Origin: an uncultured bacterium
Lineage (GTDB): Bacteria; Cyanobacteriota; Vampirovibrionia; Gastranaerophilales; Gastranaerophilaceae
DNA length: 54,587 nucleotides
Reading direction: 5' to 3'
NCBI GenBank assembly: GCA_900547155.1
Contig: URFH01000016.1
Location: forward strand, 1-54,587
Below the pieces are notes generated by a model. The model ran no database searches and had not been told where the DNA came from. It saw only the letters and a program-made list of their open reading frames with translations. A program made the position numbers and the translations under genes. Of the stretch, positions 1 through 8,759 are shown one piece after another (the first letter of the stretch is position 1; each line of letters starts with the position of its first letter).

Positions 1-213
1 GTGATTTTTATACTTATCTATCGCGATTGCCCCGCCGTAATTAATAATTATTGTCAGGAGCATTATTGCGAGATATTTTGGTTCTCCCCAGGCGTAAAAA
101 ATTATGCTCGCAATCAGTAAAATTGCGTTATGCAGCTCTTTTTTGGAGCAAAGATATATTAAACAAACTATTGGCAGGAATAGAAATATGAATGACATTG
201 AACTGAATAGCAT
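1..213 (-). CDS. MBOAT family O-acyltransferase (AlgI/DltB-like), N-terminal part only
   Basis: The first 71 residues of a membrane-bound O-acyltransferase; the rest lies beyond the window edge. Seen: a start at 213 and two hydrophobic segments, joined by a stretch containing ASIIFYAWGEPKY, which matches the conserved N-terminal signature of AlgI/PatA-like MBOAT proteins, followed by INYGGAIAIDKYK. Family knowledge: these polytopic inner-membrane proteins pass an acetyl group from the cytoplasm to a periplasmic partner that O-acetylates an exported polysaccharide. It starts 2 bp after the stop of the upstream AlgX-like gene, so the two form an operon in the usual transporter-transferase pairing. 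The gene itself looks intact as far as it goes. Confidence 0.85.
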   Translation of the reverse strand, partial: MLFSSMSFIFLFLPIVCLIYLCSKKELHNAILLIASIIFYAWGEPKYLAIMLLTIIINYGGAIAIDKYKNH

Positions 214-215
214 TT

Positions 216-1697
216 TTAGTTCTCACTTTCGTACATGTTTAGCATTGGAATGATATAGGCGCTTGTAATTGTCAAAATCAACACATCCGGCTTTAATTCC
301 AGAATCAAAGGTTGATAATCCGCCATTTTAAGGTCATTTATGGCTTGTCGCCGCCCGTTATTAGCTCTGAAATATTTTAAGTGCCTAAAGCTAAAAGGAA
401 GAAAATCATTGAAGTTTTCTGACATACTATTTCCAATTTCCACGGCGGTAAGGTTGTTTTTGGAGGGAAAATAAAAATCTTTTGTCATGTTTTCATAGTC
501 AATTTTTGTTTCCAGCAAATGATTTTGCTTGTATTCATAGTACAGGTATTCTACATCCAATATCTTTTTAGCAAATCTTGAGCCCTGAAGGTTTAAAAAT
601 GCACTTAAAGTCGTGCCGTTATGAAAATCACGCATAAAATCAGAACGAACCTGCTTTTCTTTGAAAATTTTAAAGTCATCTTCTTTCAACGGAACAAAAT
701 CGGGGAAATCCTTTTGAATCGCAGCAGAAAGCAACTTATATCCAATAAATGCGCCTGTATCAGTCCAATGATGATCCGTTTTAAAAAACAGGTAATCTTT
801 TTCTGCCCGATTTTTGAACTGTTGCGATGGAAAGATTAAATTAACATCCGTTTTAGATTTTATATAATCATATATTTGATGAAAATTTTCCTGTCCGTAT
901 GCAGGAAAATAGGGATCATGCTTTTTATAAATATCTTCTTTGGATGGAACAACAACAATATACAACTTGATATTATTTTTTGTACAAAATTGATTGAGCT
1001 TTACAAAATTATCAGATATTCTTTTCACAGTTTGCTCTTCCAATTTCTTGTAAATAGCACGTGAATAAGGCTCAATGCGAAACCCCCAGTGATTTTCTTT
1101 ATTAAAAACAGCATGACCGGGCACCACATAAAATTTATAAGCCAAATAATAGCGAAACTTACAGTACGTGCTCACAATTGCATCACGCAAAAAGAAATGG
1201 TCAGAAAAGTAGTTCGTGTAATTATTACCCCAGTTGAAATTGATTGCTCCGTCTTTAATAAAAGGCTGATATTGAGCAAATGGCCGCAGTTCTTTCACTG
1301 AATACACTTCTTTATCCAATTTCAACATCGGAATAAATAAAACGACGAAAATCAGGACCAAAAATAAAATATCGTTTCTGGATTGATTTTTCAGTGTTTT
1401 AAAATCAGCAAGATAATCGGAAAGCTTGTAAAACAGAAGAAAGGAGAGCACTAAAATAATTACAAAAACTTTAAAATCAAATTGCACAGCAGAACGGGCT
1501 TTTAATGGCTTGTTATAATAAATTGAAAACTCTTTTTCATGCGGCGTAACAACCAGCGAATCGCCCTGAATTTTCAAATCAGCATTTTCCGCAGAAAAAT
1601 TCTCTAAATCATTAAGCCTGTATTTGCCGCCTCTGAGCTTTATCCCTGAAATATAAAGGCTTCCAGCCCCCCCCCCCCATGGGGTTAAAATCCGCAC
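216..1697 (-). CDS. AlgX/AlgJ-like SGNH O-acetyltransferase, C-terminal part (out of frame with its own N-terminus)
   Basis: This frame carries the catalytic part of an AlgX/AlgJ-type acetyltransferase. Seen: two more membrane segments (VFVIILVLSFLLFYKL and ILFLVLIFVVLFIPML), then the periplasmic SGNH-like domain with VVVPSKEDIY, the FFKTDHHWTDTGAF signature (catalytic Asp-His) and EIGNSMSENF (nucleophile block with Ser). Family knowledge: such proteins take acetyl groups from an MBOAT partner, which here is the gene directly downstream. The reading frame has no natural start: its first codons lie in and before a run of 12 G at 1667-1678. The true N-terminus is in the other frame (1612-1968). 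With 11 or 14 G the two join into one protein of about 583 or 584 residues. As sequenced, the full protein is not made. Confidence 0.85.
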   Translation of the reverse strand: MRILTPWGGGAGSLYISGIKLRGGKYRLNDLENFSAENADLKIQGDSLVVTPHEKEFSIYYNKPLKARSAVQFDFKVFVIILVLSFLLFYKLSDYLADFKTLKNQSRNDILFLVLIFVVLFIPMLKLDKEVYSVKELRPFAQYQPFIKDGAINFNWGNNYTNYFSDHFFLRDAIVSTYCKFRYYLAYKFYVVPGHAVFNKENHWGFRIEPYSRAIYKKLEEQTVKRISDNFVKLNQFCTKNNIKLYIVVVPSKEDIYKKHDPYFPAYGQENFHQIYDYIKSKTDVNLIFPSQQFKNRAEKDYLFFKTDHHWTDTGAFIGYKLLSAAIQKDFPDFVPLKEDDFKIFKEKQVRSDFMRDFHNGTTLSAFLNLQGSRFAKKILDVEYLYYEYKQNHLLETKIDYENMTKDFYFPSKNNLTAVEIGNSMSENFNDFLPFSFRHLKYFRANNGRRQAINDLKMADYQPLILELKPDVLILTITSAYIIPMLNMYESEN

Positions 1698-1968
1698 GTA
1701 GAGAGAGTTTTAGCCGCTTAGGAGATGTAACATGATTCATTATTACTTCAAATTCTTGAGATTCAGATAAGTTAATTGTATTTTCAGCCTTTTTTACATG
1801 CTTAAACCTGGTATTATCCTCTTTATTCAGCAAAACTAGGATATTAACAATACCCTGCCCTTTTATATCAAAGCCAACTTGAAAAGGCCTAAATACAAGC
1901 CAATATCTATTTAAAGCAACAGCACAAAGTATTGTTAACACAAGTGCAATTATTGTTCTTCTACGCAT
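1612..1968 (-). CDS. N-terminal part of the AlgX-like acetyltransferase (upstream frame of a phase-variable gene)
   Basis: Upstream frame of the gene broken at the G run. I choose the ATG at 1968, preceded by GAGAG, over a TTG 15 bases upstream. Seen: a membrane anchor TIIALVLTILCAVAL, then a short extracytoplasmic beta-rich stretch ending in ADFNPM followed by a Gly run encoded by the homopolymer. After the run the frame continues for about 15 residues (WKPLYFRDKAQ...) that look like a shadow of the downstream frame and then stops at 1612. The first-frame product alone would be a short membrane-anchored peptide with no catalytic domain. Confidence 0.8.
   Translation of the reverse strand: MRRRTIIALVLTILCAVALNRYWLVFRPFQVGFDIKGQGIVNILVLLNKEDNTRFKHVKKAENTINLSESQEFEVIMNHVTSPKRLKLSLRADFNPMGGGGWKPLYFRDKAQRRQIQA
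1667..1678. repeat. 12-base C/G homopolymer in the AlgX-like gene, candidate phase-variation switch
   Basis: Twelve consecutive C on the plus strand (G in the coding strand). The coding sequence enters the run as AT-G and leaves it as G-CT-GGA. The frame is open only if the run is 11 or 14 bases; at 12 the protein is frameshifted. Such long G/C runs are very unusual in DNA this AT-rich and are known contingency sites in other bacteria. A sequencing or assembly length error is the alternative. Confidence 0.8.
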
Positions 1969-2036
1969 CGTTCCATCTCTCAATATATAATTTACAATTA
2001 TACAAAAGCCAACATTAATTGCAAATGTGTAAATTA

Positions 2037-2513
2037 TTATCGGATAACAAGCCTTTCGAGCCGTCTGACAAACCGCGTCAACCCCGGTTCTTCAAACCAG
2101 CTTATAGAATCAACCAGCACTGTTTTCATTCCGGCGAGCTTTCCCGCAAGAATGTCAGTAAGCGGCCTGTCGCCAACAATTGCTGAATTCTCTGGATTTA
2201 CGCCATGATTTTTGAGAAAATCAAGAATAATTTTCGGATTAGGCTTGTTCGCATAGCCGACAACCGTAAAATCAACCTGTTTCCGGGCGTTTTCAATGTA
2301 TTCTTTGTTTTTATTGTTGCTCGCAATCAAAAGCAAAAAATCTTTTTTCAAATTTTCAAATAAATCCATAGCTTCCTTTGAAAAAACACCGGATTTCGAC
2401 TTCATGACCGTACTGTCAAGGTCAAAAACCAGCGCAGTAACTCCGGAGGCTTTCAATTCGTCAAAATCGACCTCAAATACCGTTTTTGCTTCGTAATCAG
2501 GTTTTAAAATCAT
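2037..2513 (-). CDS. YqeG family HAD IIIA-type phosphatase
   Basis: A 158-residue HAD-superfamily protein of YqeG type, probably a cytoplasmic phosphatase of unknown physiological substrate. Seen: motif I as LVFDLDSTV (the two catalytic Asp), motif II-like LLIASNN, and the motif III/IV region with KPNPKI and VGDRPLTDILAGKLAGMKT. Length is typical of the family. Its ATG overlaps the stop of the upstream U32 protein gene by four bases, so the two are translationally coupled in one operon. No membrane segment or signal peptide is present. Other HAD subfamilies are possible but fit less well. Confidence 0.85.
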   Translation of the reverse strand: MILKPDYEAKTVFEVDFDELKASGVTALVFDLDSTVMKSKSGVFSKEAMDLFENLKKDFLLLIASNNKNKEYIENARKQVDFTVVGYANKPNPKIILDFLKNHGVNPENSAIVGDRPLTDILAGKLAGMKTVLVDSISWFEEPGLTRFVRRLERLVIR

Positions 2514-3742
2514 CTCTGGTTCTTAATCCCCACTGTTCTTCCTATTGCGTATTTATAATTTTCGGGCTTGCGGCTCAGATTCAGGTAAATTTCGTCATTT
2601 GTATTCCCGATTTCCTGCTCAAAACCGTCCCCGTCTTTTATTTCAAGCACCTGCGCCTCAAACATCTCATCAGGCGTGATGATTTCCACAATATCGCCCT
2701 TTTTAATCTTATTTTTAATCCTTACTTTAAAATTATCGTCTTTTTTGTCGAGAAATTCAAAGAGAAAATCCGCTCCGGCAAGCCCTTTTGAAATATCATA
2801 GCTGTAACCGTCGCCATCGGGCTTGTTAAGATAAAAACCTGTTGTATAACCGCGATTTCCGACCTTAAGAAGCTCTTGTTTGAAGCGGCTAAAGTCTTTT
2901 TCGCCGTTAAAATAAGCGTCAATTGCCATTCTGTAAGCTTTTGCAACCGCAGAAACATAATAAAGGCTCTTTGTGCGCCCCTCAACCTTAAAAGAGTCAA
3001 CACCGGCCTCAATAAGCTGCGGAATGTACTCAATAAGCGCCAAATCTTTGGGACTGAGAATGTGAGTGCCCCTTTCTGACTGCTCAATCTCAAAATACTG
3101 CCCCGGACGGGTTTCTTCAAGCAGTTTGTAACTCCAGCGGCAGGGCTGGGCGCACCCTCCATGATTAGCTTTACGCTCACCCTCCGTCATATAGTCGCTC
3201 AACAGGCAACGGCCGGAAAATGACACGCATTGCGAGCCATGAACAAAGGATTCAAGCTCAATATCGGGAACTGCGGCTCTTATCTCTTTGATTTGCGCAA
3301 TTGAAAGCTCTCGCGCAAGAATAACACGTTTTGCGCCAAAATCACGCCAGAATTTTACTGCCTCGAAGTTTAAAGTATTGGTCTGGGTGCTTATATGCAG
3401 GTCTATTTGCGGGAGTTCTTTCCTTATTATGTTCAAAATCCCGAAATCGCTCACAATCACAGAATCCGGAGCAGCGCCTGCAATAAGTTCAAGATTTTCG
3501 TATAAATTCTTAATATCTTCATTAAAAGCGTAAATATTTAGCGTTAAATAAGCTTTTTTCCCGTAAGAATGCGCCAAATCGACCGCTTTTTTCAAATTTT
3601 CCTGTGTAATAATTTCGCCTTTTCGCATTGAGCGCAGGCTAAAATCGACCATGCCCAGATAAACCGCGTCAGCGCCGTAATTTATTGCATAATCCAGTTT
3701 TTCAATGTTGCCTGCAGGCATTAAAAGTTCAGGTTTTTTCAT
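2510..3742 (-). CDS. Peptidase U32 family protein (TrhP/YegQ-like tRNA hydroxylation family)
   Basis: A 410-residue U32-family protein. Seen: the N-terminal ELLMPAGNIEKLDYAINYGA start typical of the family; the Cys-rich centre HGSQCVSFSGRCLLSDY followed by NHGGCAQPCRW (likely ligands of an Fe-S cluster); FKVEGRTKSLYYV; and a C-terminal beta-barrel-like region. Family knowledge: although named peptidases, characterised bacterial members with this Cys pattern (YegQ/TrhP) hydroxylate tRNA uridine-34, and others act on rRNA or in quinone synthesis. I therefore infer an RNA-modification role and do not assign a symbol. The start has a clear GGAGA ribosome site 6 bases upstream. It leads the operon with the YqeG-like gene. 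Confidence 0.85.
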   Translation of the reverse strand: MKKPELLMPAGNIEKLDYAINYGADAVYLGMVDFSLRSMRKGEIITQENLKKAVDLAHSYGKKAYLTLNIYAFNEDIKNLYENLELIAGAAPDSVIVSDFGILNIIRKELPQIDLHISTQTNTLNFEAVKFWRDFGAKRVILARELSIAQIKEIRAAVPDIELESFVHGSQCVSFSGRCLLSDYMTEGERKANHGGCAQPCRWSYKLLEETRPGQYFEIEQSERGTHILSPKDLALIEYIPQLIEAGVDSFKVEGRTKSLYYVSAVAKAYRMAIDAYFNGEKDFSRFKQELLKVGNRGYTTGFYLNKPDGDGYSYDISKGLAGADFLFEFLDKKDDNFKVRIKNKIKKGDIVEIITPDEMFEAQVLEIKDGDGFEQEIGNTNDEIYLNLSRKPENYKYAIGRTVGIKNQR

Positions 3743-3858
3743 GTCTTCTCCGATTCTTGTACAATTTTATTATAAATAGGGGGATTTAAAAACTCTTGTT
3801 AAAATTTATGATAATTGTTATTATATGAAAAGTCATAAACGGGGAAGAGAATCTAAAA

Positions 3859-4359
3859 ATGAAACTTCAAGGTGAATATAACTTTAAAGATTTCATGGAT
3901 TTGTATTTTAATAAATATTACTTTAATTCAAAGCAAAATCTCGCAAACAGGCTGATTTTAACGCTCGGAGGCGGAATTCTGGCGATTCAGCTGTTTTTAT
4001 TCCTGTTTTTAAATAATGTTTATACGGCTTTGAGCACTTATGTTGACGCAAAGCTTGTTATATTCCTGCTTTTGCTTTTCGGAGCGTCTTATTTTTTCAA
4101 GCCAAAGCTGATTTACGAAAATTACAAGAAAAACCACAATCCTAACAGCTATATTGAGGTAAATGAAAACGAATTAAAGCTGCACACAGGCAAAGAACTG
4201 CGTTTTGAAATGGCAAGGCTCAAAAATACTGTGGTTCTGAAACGCGGTTATTTTCTGGACTTTGACGAATCATTTATTTTTTATATCCCTCATAGATTTT
4301 TCAGAAGCACCGAAGATTTAAGAAATTTTCACAACCTTTGCCGCAAAAAAGGCGCATAG
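3859..4359 (+). CDS. YcxB-like membrane protein
   Basis: A 166-residue protein with a short cytoplasmic N-terminus, two adjacent hydrophobic helices (around residues 30-50 and 62-80) and a C-terminal soluble domain with the pattern ENELKLHTG ... YFLDFDESFIFYIPHRFF. This architecture and the last motif match YcxB-like proteins, whose function is unknown. It stands alone between the divergently read U32 operon and rpsU. The ribosome site (GAAGAGA) is weak. Nothing suggests transfer or truncation. Confidence 0.65.
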   Translation: MKLQGEYNFKDFMDLYFNKYYFNSKQNLANRLILTLGGGILAIQLFLFLFLNNVYTALSTYVDAKLVIFLLLLFGASYFFKPKLIYENYKKNHNPNSYIEVNENELKLHTGKELRFEMARLKNTVVLKRGYFLDFDESFIFYIPHRFFRSTEDLRNFHNLCRKKGA

Positions 4360-4361
4360 GG

Positions 4362-4390
4362 TTGAATTTGGAATCTGTGCATGCTAATAT
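4362..4390 (+). promoter_or_regulatory. Predicted sigma-70 promoter of rpsU
   Basis: TTGAAT at 4362-4367 and TAATAT at 4385-4390 with a 17-base spacer, 45 bases before the rpsU start. It begins just after the YcxB-like gene stops, so rpsU probably has its own promoter. Confidence 0.55.
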
Positions 4391-4435
4391 GGCTTCACAT
4401 AGTACATAATTCCGTTTAAAGGTGGTGAAAAATCA

Positions 4436-4609
4436 ATGCCAGAAGTTAAAGTCGGTGAAAACGAAAGTATCGAAAGCGCTTTGAAGAGATTCAAAAAGAA
4501 AGTTCAAAAAGCAGGTACTCTTTCCGAAGTTAAAAGACGCGAAGTTTACGAAAAACCGAGCATCAAAAGAAAAAGAAAATCTGAAGCTGCTAGAAAACGC
4601 AGAGTTTAA
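4436..4609 (+). CDS. rpsU: 30S ribosomal protein S21
   Basis: A 57-residue, strongly basic protein beginning [19 protein letters not shown] and ending in a Lys/Arg-rich tail [18 protein letters not shown]. This is the standard S21 pattern and length, and the protein sits in the small ribosomal subunit near the mRNA exit. The ribosome site AGGTGGTG lies 10 bases before the ATG. It has its own promoter and a strong terminator just downstream, so it is a single-gene unit. Confidence 0.95.
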   Translation: MPEVKVGENESIESALKRFKKKVQKAGTLSEVKRREVYEKPSIKRKRKSEAARKRRV

Positions 4610-4622
4610 GATAAATTTTAAC

Positions 4623-4656
4623 AAAAAACCCGTTGAACTAATCAACGGGTTTTTTA
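4623..4656 (+). terminator. Rho-independent terminator after rpsU, works in both directions
   Basis: Arms AACCCGTTGA and TCAACGGGTT around ACTAA, flanked by A-run and T-run. The gene on the other strand ends at 4671, so the hairpin can serve both converging transcripts. Confidence 0.9.
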
Positions 4657-4670
4657 TTTTATACTTTAAG

Positions 4671-5549
4671 CTAAACTCCAACCCCGGGAAGCTTTATTTG
4701 CTCGCAATCATACCGGTTTTTAGCAATATTATCGATTGTTCTGAAAATCTTTTCTGTGATTTCCTGAATATATTCGCTTGAAACAACCCCGTTCATAACG
4801 ATATCAGCGGTTTGCATAGCCGGACGAATGTACGTTTGCGCTGTTAAATTGACATTTTCAAACTGCATGTCGGCCGCTTTGCCGGTTTTACCTCTGGATT
4901 CGGCCCTAATGTACCATCTGTCCTTTATAATATCAAATGGCGTGAAAACATAGACTTTCACGTCCATAATATCCCTAACACCCTCATTAAGAACATAAAG
5001 TCCCTCATTAACGATGATTTTAGCCGGTTTTTTCAAAACTCCATGCGGTTTGCTTTCGCATGTTGCAAAATTGTAATCCGGACTTCTAACAGCAGAGCCG
5101 TTTTTCAGGGAAATCAAATGTTCTTTCATAAGCTGGAGGTTGACGGCTGCAGGTGTATCAAAACTGTACCCTTTTGCGAAAAATGCTTCGTAGCTTCCCG
5201 CTTCACGCAGCTCTTTTGACCAGTCATGGTAATAATCATCGCAGCAAACAATCGTATAAACATCGGTTCTTTCCTCTGCAATGCAGGAACGTATTGCATT
5301 TTGGACAAATGTCGTTTTACCGGAAGCAGATTCGCCTGCAATGCCTATCAAAAACCTTGTTCCGGGCTCGTTAAGCGCTCTTCTTGCGAGATTAAAAATC
5401 ACAGACTCTTTTACGTTTATAAAAAGAGGCTGGCGCTGCTTTTTGTCCTCCTCAAGAATCTTTTTGAGGCTTTCAACTATTTTCATCACAACAGGAAAGG
5501 TTGAGTTCACGTCTTGCTGCTGTAAATTTAAATCATTTTCTAATTGCAT
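4671..5549 (-). CDS. Uridine kinase-like / phosphoribulokinase-family P-loop kinase
   Basis: A 292-residue P-loop kinase. Seen: Walker A GIAGESASGKTTF near residue 85, the CCDDYYHDW substrate motif, SFDTPAAVNL, and NEGLYVL in the position of Walker B, followed by RWYIRAESRGKT (lid arginines). This order matches uridine kinase/phosphoribulokinase family proteins. The protein carries about 60 extra N-terminal residues, including a basic stretch, compared with a minimal uridine kinase, so the substrate is uncertain: it may be uridine or another small hydroxylated molecule. Single gene; ribosome site GGAAG. The upstream 5570-5864 stretch is AT-rich and holds no supported gene. Confidence 0.75.
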   Translation of the reverse strand: MQLENDLNLQQQDVNSTFPVVMKIVESLKKILEEDKKQRQPLFINVKESVIFNLARRALNEPGTRFLIGIAGESASGKTTFVQNAIRSCIAEERTDVYTIVCCDDYYHDWSKELREAGSYEAFFAKGYSFDTPAAVNLQLMKEHLISLKNGSAVRSPDYNFATCESKPHGVLKKPAKIIVNEGLYVLNEGVRDIMDVKVYVFTPFDIIKDRWYIRAESRGKTGKAADMQFENVNLTAQTYIRPAMQTADIVMNGVVSSEYIQEITEKIFRTIDNIAKNRYDCEQIKLPGVGV

Positions 5550-5864
5550 ATCAAACTTCCGTTAGCTTATATAATATACTAGAATAAAAGAGGAAAAATT
5601 TCTTTAATAACACTTAAATCGTAAAAAAAATTAATGTTGCTATTTCAGGCGCAGAAATTTAATAAATCTTATCATAATATTACGCCTGTAACACGCAATT
5701 TTATTGAAAAATTTTATGTAAATAAATGTTTCATTTCTCAAAGGCATGTAGCAAAAATTTTTTTGAGCTGATTTGAATAAAATAAGAGTTTGTGAATTTA
5801 AGTAAATTATAATTTTGCAAACCTTGAAAAACACTTTGTGAAGCATACAATAGAATAAGAGATT

Positions 5865-8681
5865 ATGAACATAAGCCGTCAATACACTACCCATCTTGAT
5901 AACAATGGATACATTAGGAAAAAAGAGGATGTATCCGGGATGTTGTCTTCACAAAAGCTTTCTAAAAATCATGTAACGCCTTTAAAGAGAGAATCCATCA
6001 ACTTTAAAGGCGTTTTCAATATTTTATACTCAAAAACAAAGCCCTTTAACTACCAAAAAGCGATAAAAGACCTTTCAGAAAGTATTGGCGGAGCACCATC
6101 AAGGCTCGCTCATAACATTGAATCTTATGAACAAATGAGCCGCTCTTATACAAAAAAAGGCGAAAACATTGTAATTAACGAAAAAAGGCCTCTGCTTTTG
6201 ATTTGTGACAGCCTACAGGAGCCTTTCAAAAGAATTCCTTTAACAATTTACGATAAAGCGATTAAATTCCTGCAAAAACACAAGATTCTTTCTCCGGAGC
6301 ACAAAGGGTTGTTCCAAAAACAGCGTCAATTGCTCAATAATGACGAACTTTTGAATTCTTTGGACGGATATTTGCAATCCGCTGACAAATACAGATATGA
6401 CACGGCAAAAGACCGCAATTCATTGCTTTTTGACAATGCAATGAAAATGTTTAATTCAAAAACCGGAAATTACAATGCCGTGCATGAACGAGCACTGACC
6501 AGAATAGTTACCGGAATGATTCCTGCGGTTTTTCTTGCCAATGACGCATACAATCTTTCAAGATTAATGGATGATGACCCGAAATTAGCTGAAAAAGAAA
6601 AGAAAACCCGTTTTAACCAGGAAGTAAAACGTATTTTTTCAAATGCTTACCTGCAGTTGATTACTTTTGGTGCGCTCGCCAAGCATATCAACGCAAGCAA
6701 GGGCATATACGTTATTACAACCATCGCAACCGTTCTGTTCACAGAAGCATACTCAAGACTTTCAAACGGCAAAAAGCTTCACCTTATTTCAAAAGAAGAA
6801 GCAATCGAAATCAACAGAAAAGAACGTGAAAAATACCTCAAAAAACATCCTGAAGCGGCTCAGGCAGAAAAAGCTAATGAAAAACCCGCACAGGAACCGG
6901 TTCAAGCAGCAGAACATCCAAATCAGGCGCAAAACCCTGCGTTCAAAGGCGCAGGCGCGTTTAAAGCTTTTGATAATGTTGCGAACCTTTCTTTCAATGA
7001 AAGGGTTAAAACGCCCCAAAAGAGCTTGCCGCAGCCAATCAGCCCCGACGACAAAACAGAAAACAAACAATCAAAAGATTCAGAGCCTTTAATTTCATTG
7101 AAAGGCATTGCAAAATGGGCAGTTTCAGTGATTGCAGCCGGCTATGCAATTAAATACAGCCGCAATATTAAAATTAATAAGGCAACTGTCGGTGAATACC
7201 TTGATGTGCTCTCAAAAATGAGGAAAAACTTATACAAAAAACTGACCGAAGAAAAACATCTGATTGCAAAAACCGAATTTGATGAAATAGTTGCAAAACT
7301 TGAAAAATATGACCCTCTCTTTGCCAAACGATTCAAAGAAATTACAATAGAGCATCAGCAGGCAGGAGCGGTCGGCAAAATTGCTGAAAAATTTGCTCAA
7401 AAGCTTAAAGACGCGGGTCTTAATGAGCTTGCAGCTGACTTTAATGCGCTTGCAAATAAAAAATTGAAGCCTGACTTCAAAAATATTGAAACAATTAAAG
7501 CCGCAGAAAAGCATTTCAATGGCATAATGGAAAAAGAAACCGTCAAAAAGCTTGAAGAATTTTTCAGCGTAATGAAAAAGGAAAACCTTAAGTCTGAGGC
7601 TGATGAAATAAGGAAAATTCTCACAAATCAAGACACTAAGCTTCTTGAAACAAAAAATTACACAGACGCGGTTAAAAAACTAAAAGAAATGGCAAAAGCT
7701 GCCAAAAACTCCAATGAAAAAGAAAATGCTGAAAAACTTGAGGTTCTGCAGCATACGTTCAACAACAAATTTAAAATCAACCAGAACGAAGCCGTAATAC
7801 AAATGTTCGAAAACGCGCTTTCACAGCTCAAAAAGAAAGATTCAGCAGCAGCTAAAGAGTTTGAAAACCTTCTTGAAAAAGCTAAAAATGCTGAAAACTA
7901 TGATTTGGGCTCAAAAAATAGAAAATATTACAAAGAGTTCACAGATTTCTTTACGCAGCCGTTTATATTTATTAAGGATTTAGTAATATTCCCTTATACT
8001 TTCTCGCAAAATGTCCCCAAATGGGTTAAAAGTGGCGTAAAAAAACCGGCATGGTCAGATGGAATTAAATCTGTTTCTAACGGCGTTAAAAAGCTCAAGT
8101 CAAAAATGAAACTTGACGATGAACAGTTCAAAAAATACATGGATTTAAGCATAAACAAGGCATTTAACACGACCACAATGTCAAGTGTGTCAAATGCAGA
8201 CCTTTCACTGCTTTCCAGATATGCGTCGCTTGCCGGCACAGCATGGTTCCTTGTTGCTGACAATTACAACATGGTTATGCTCAAATCAAACGGTGAGGAC
8301 AAATCTCTCGCCTCGTTAAAAGCAAAAGAAAGAATAGTTCAGGAAACATCCAGAACTTTCTGGAATAACCTATTCATACAGCTGTTTAACGGCACATTCA
8401 GTAGCGTTTATAACGGAAGCCTGCTCGGAGCGCAGCTGGTTAACGCAGCTTCAACAACGGTCGGCGAATATGCAAACAGAAAAGCAATAGGCATGCCTGT
8501 TGCTGCACAGAGCAGAGATGAAATTCTGCAAAATGAGCACAAAAATCTATCTGACCCCGGATTAAAAGGTAAATTCTTCAGATTTATGACCCGATTAACC
8601 GGCAAAAAGGCTATTACGCAACGTGTTAGCGACAAACCGGCCAAATCGGAGCAAACAGAAGAAGTCAAAAAGCAAAAATAA
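5865..8681 (+). CDS. Large helical membrane protein with FKG motifs, function unknown
   Basis: A 938-residue protein that I do not recognise. Seen: NFKG near residue 46 and NPAFKGAG near 357, the first ahead of the helical body and the second in a Pro/Gln/Ala-rich linker (about 330-400). Hydrophobic stretches lie near 215-235, 262-298, 415-433, 780-800 and 848-878. Between 440 and 700 it is Lys/Glu-rich and predicted to be coiled coil. No signal peptide and no catalytic motif are visible. The short FKG motif recurs in other proteins here (giant protein at 45144, small protein at 51515). Ribosome site AAGAG is weak. It ends at a strong terminator. I infer a lineage-specific structural or envelope protein, with low certainty. 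Confidence 0.7.
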   Translation: MNISRQYTTHLDNNGYIRKKEDVSGMLSSQKLSKNHVTPLKRESINFKGVFNILYSKTKPFNYQKAIKDLSESIGGAPSRLAHNIESYEQMSRSYTKKGENIVINEKRPLLLICDSLQEPFKRIPLTIYDKAIKFLQKHKILSPEHKGLFQKQRQLLNNDELLNSLDGYLQSADKYRYDTAKDRNSLLFDNAMKMFNSKTGNYNAVHERALTRIVTGMIPAVFLANDAYNLSRLMDDDPKLAEKEKKTRFNQEVKRIFSNAYLQLITFGALAKHINASKGIYVITTIATVLFTEAYSRLSNGKKLHLISKEEAIEINRKEREKYLKKHPEAAQAEKANEKPAQEPVQAAEHPNQAQNPAFKGAGAFKAFDNVANLSFNERVKTPQKSLPQPISPDDKTENKQSKDSEPLISLKGIAKWAVSVIAAGYAIKYSRNIKINKATVGEYLDVLSKMRKNLYKKLTEEKHLIAKTEFDEIVAKLEKYDPLFAKRFKEITIEHQQAGAVGKIAEKFAQKLKDAGLNELAADFNALANKKLKPDFKNIETIKAAEKHFNGIMEKETVKKLEEFFSVMKKENLKSEADEIRKILTNQDTKLLETKNYTDAVKKLKEMAKAAKNSNEKENAEKLEVLQHTFNNKFKINQNEAVIQMFENALSQLKKKDSAAAKEFENLLEKAKNAENYDLGSKNRKYYKEFTDFFTQPFIFIKDLVIFPYTFSQNVPKWVKSGVKKPAWSDGIKSVSNGVKKLKSKMKLDDEQFKKYMDLSINKAFNTTTMSSVSNADLSLLSRYASLAGTAWFLVADNYNMVMLKSNGEDKSLASLKAKERIVQETSRTFWNNLFIQLFNGTFSSVYNGSLLGAQLVNAASTTVGEYANRKAIGMPVAAQSRDEILQNEHKNLSDPGLKGKFFRFMTRLTGKKAITQRVSDKPAKSEQTEEVKKQK

Positions 8682-8703
8682 TTTTTCTTCATAAAAAATG
8701 TAC

Positions 8704-8737
8704 AAAAAAGCCGCAGTAAGCAAAACTGCGGCTTTTT
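8704..8737 (+). terminator. Rho-independent terminator between the 938-residue protein and trxA
   Basis: Arms GCCGCAGT and ACTGCGGC with loop AAGCAAA, A-run before and T-run after. It also suits the converging thioredoxin transcript on the minus strand. Confidence 0.9.
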
Positions 8738-8759
8738 GATAAAGATTTCAATGATAAAA

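Noticed and set aside
5640..5894. Possible 84-residue gene on the minus strand
   Set aside because: AT-rich intergenic sequence, no ribosome site, no recognisable protein pattern, and it overlaps the start of the 938-residue gene.
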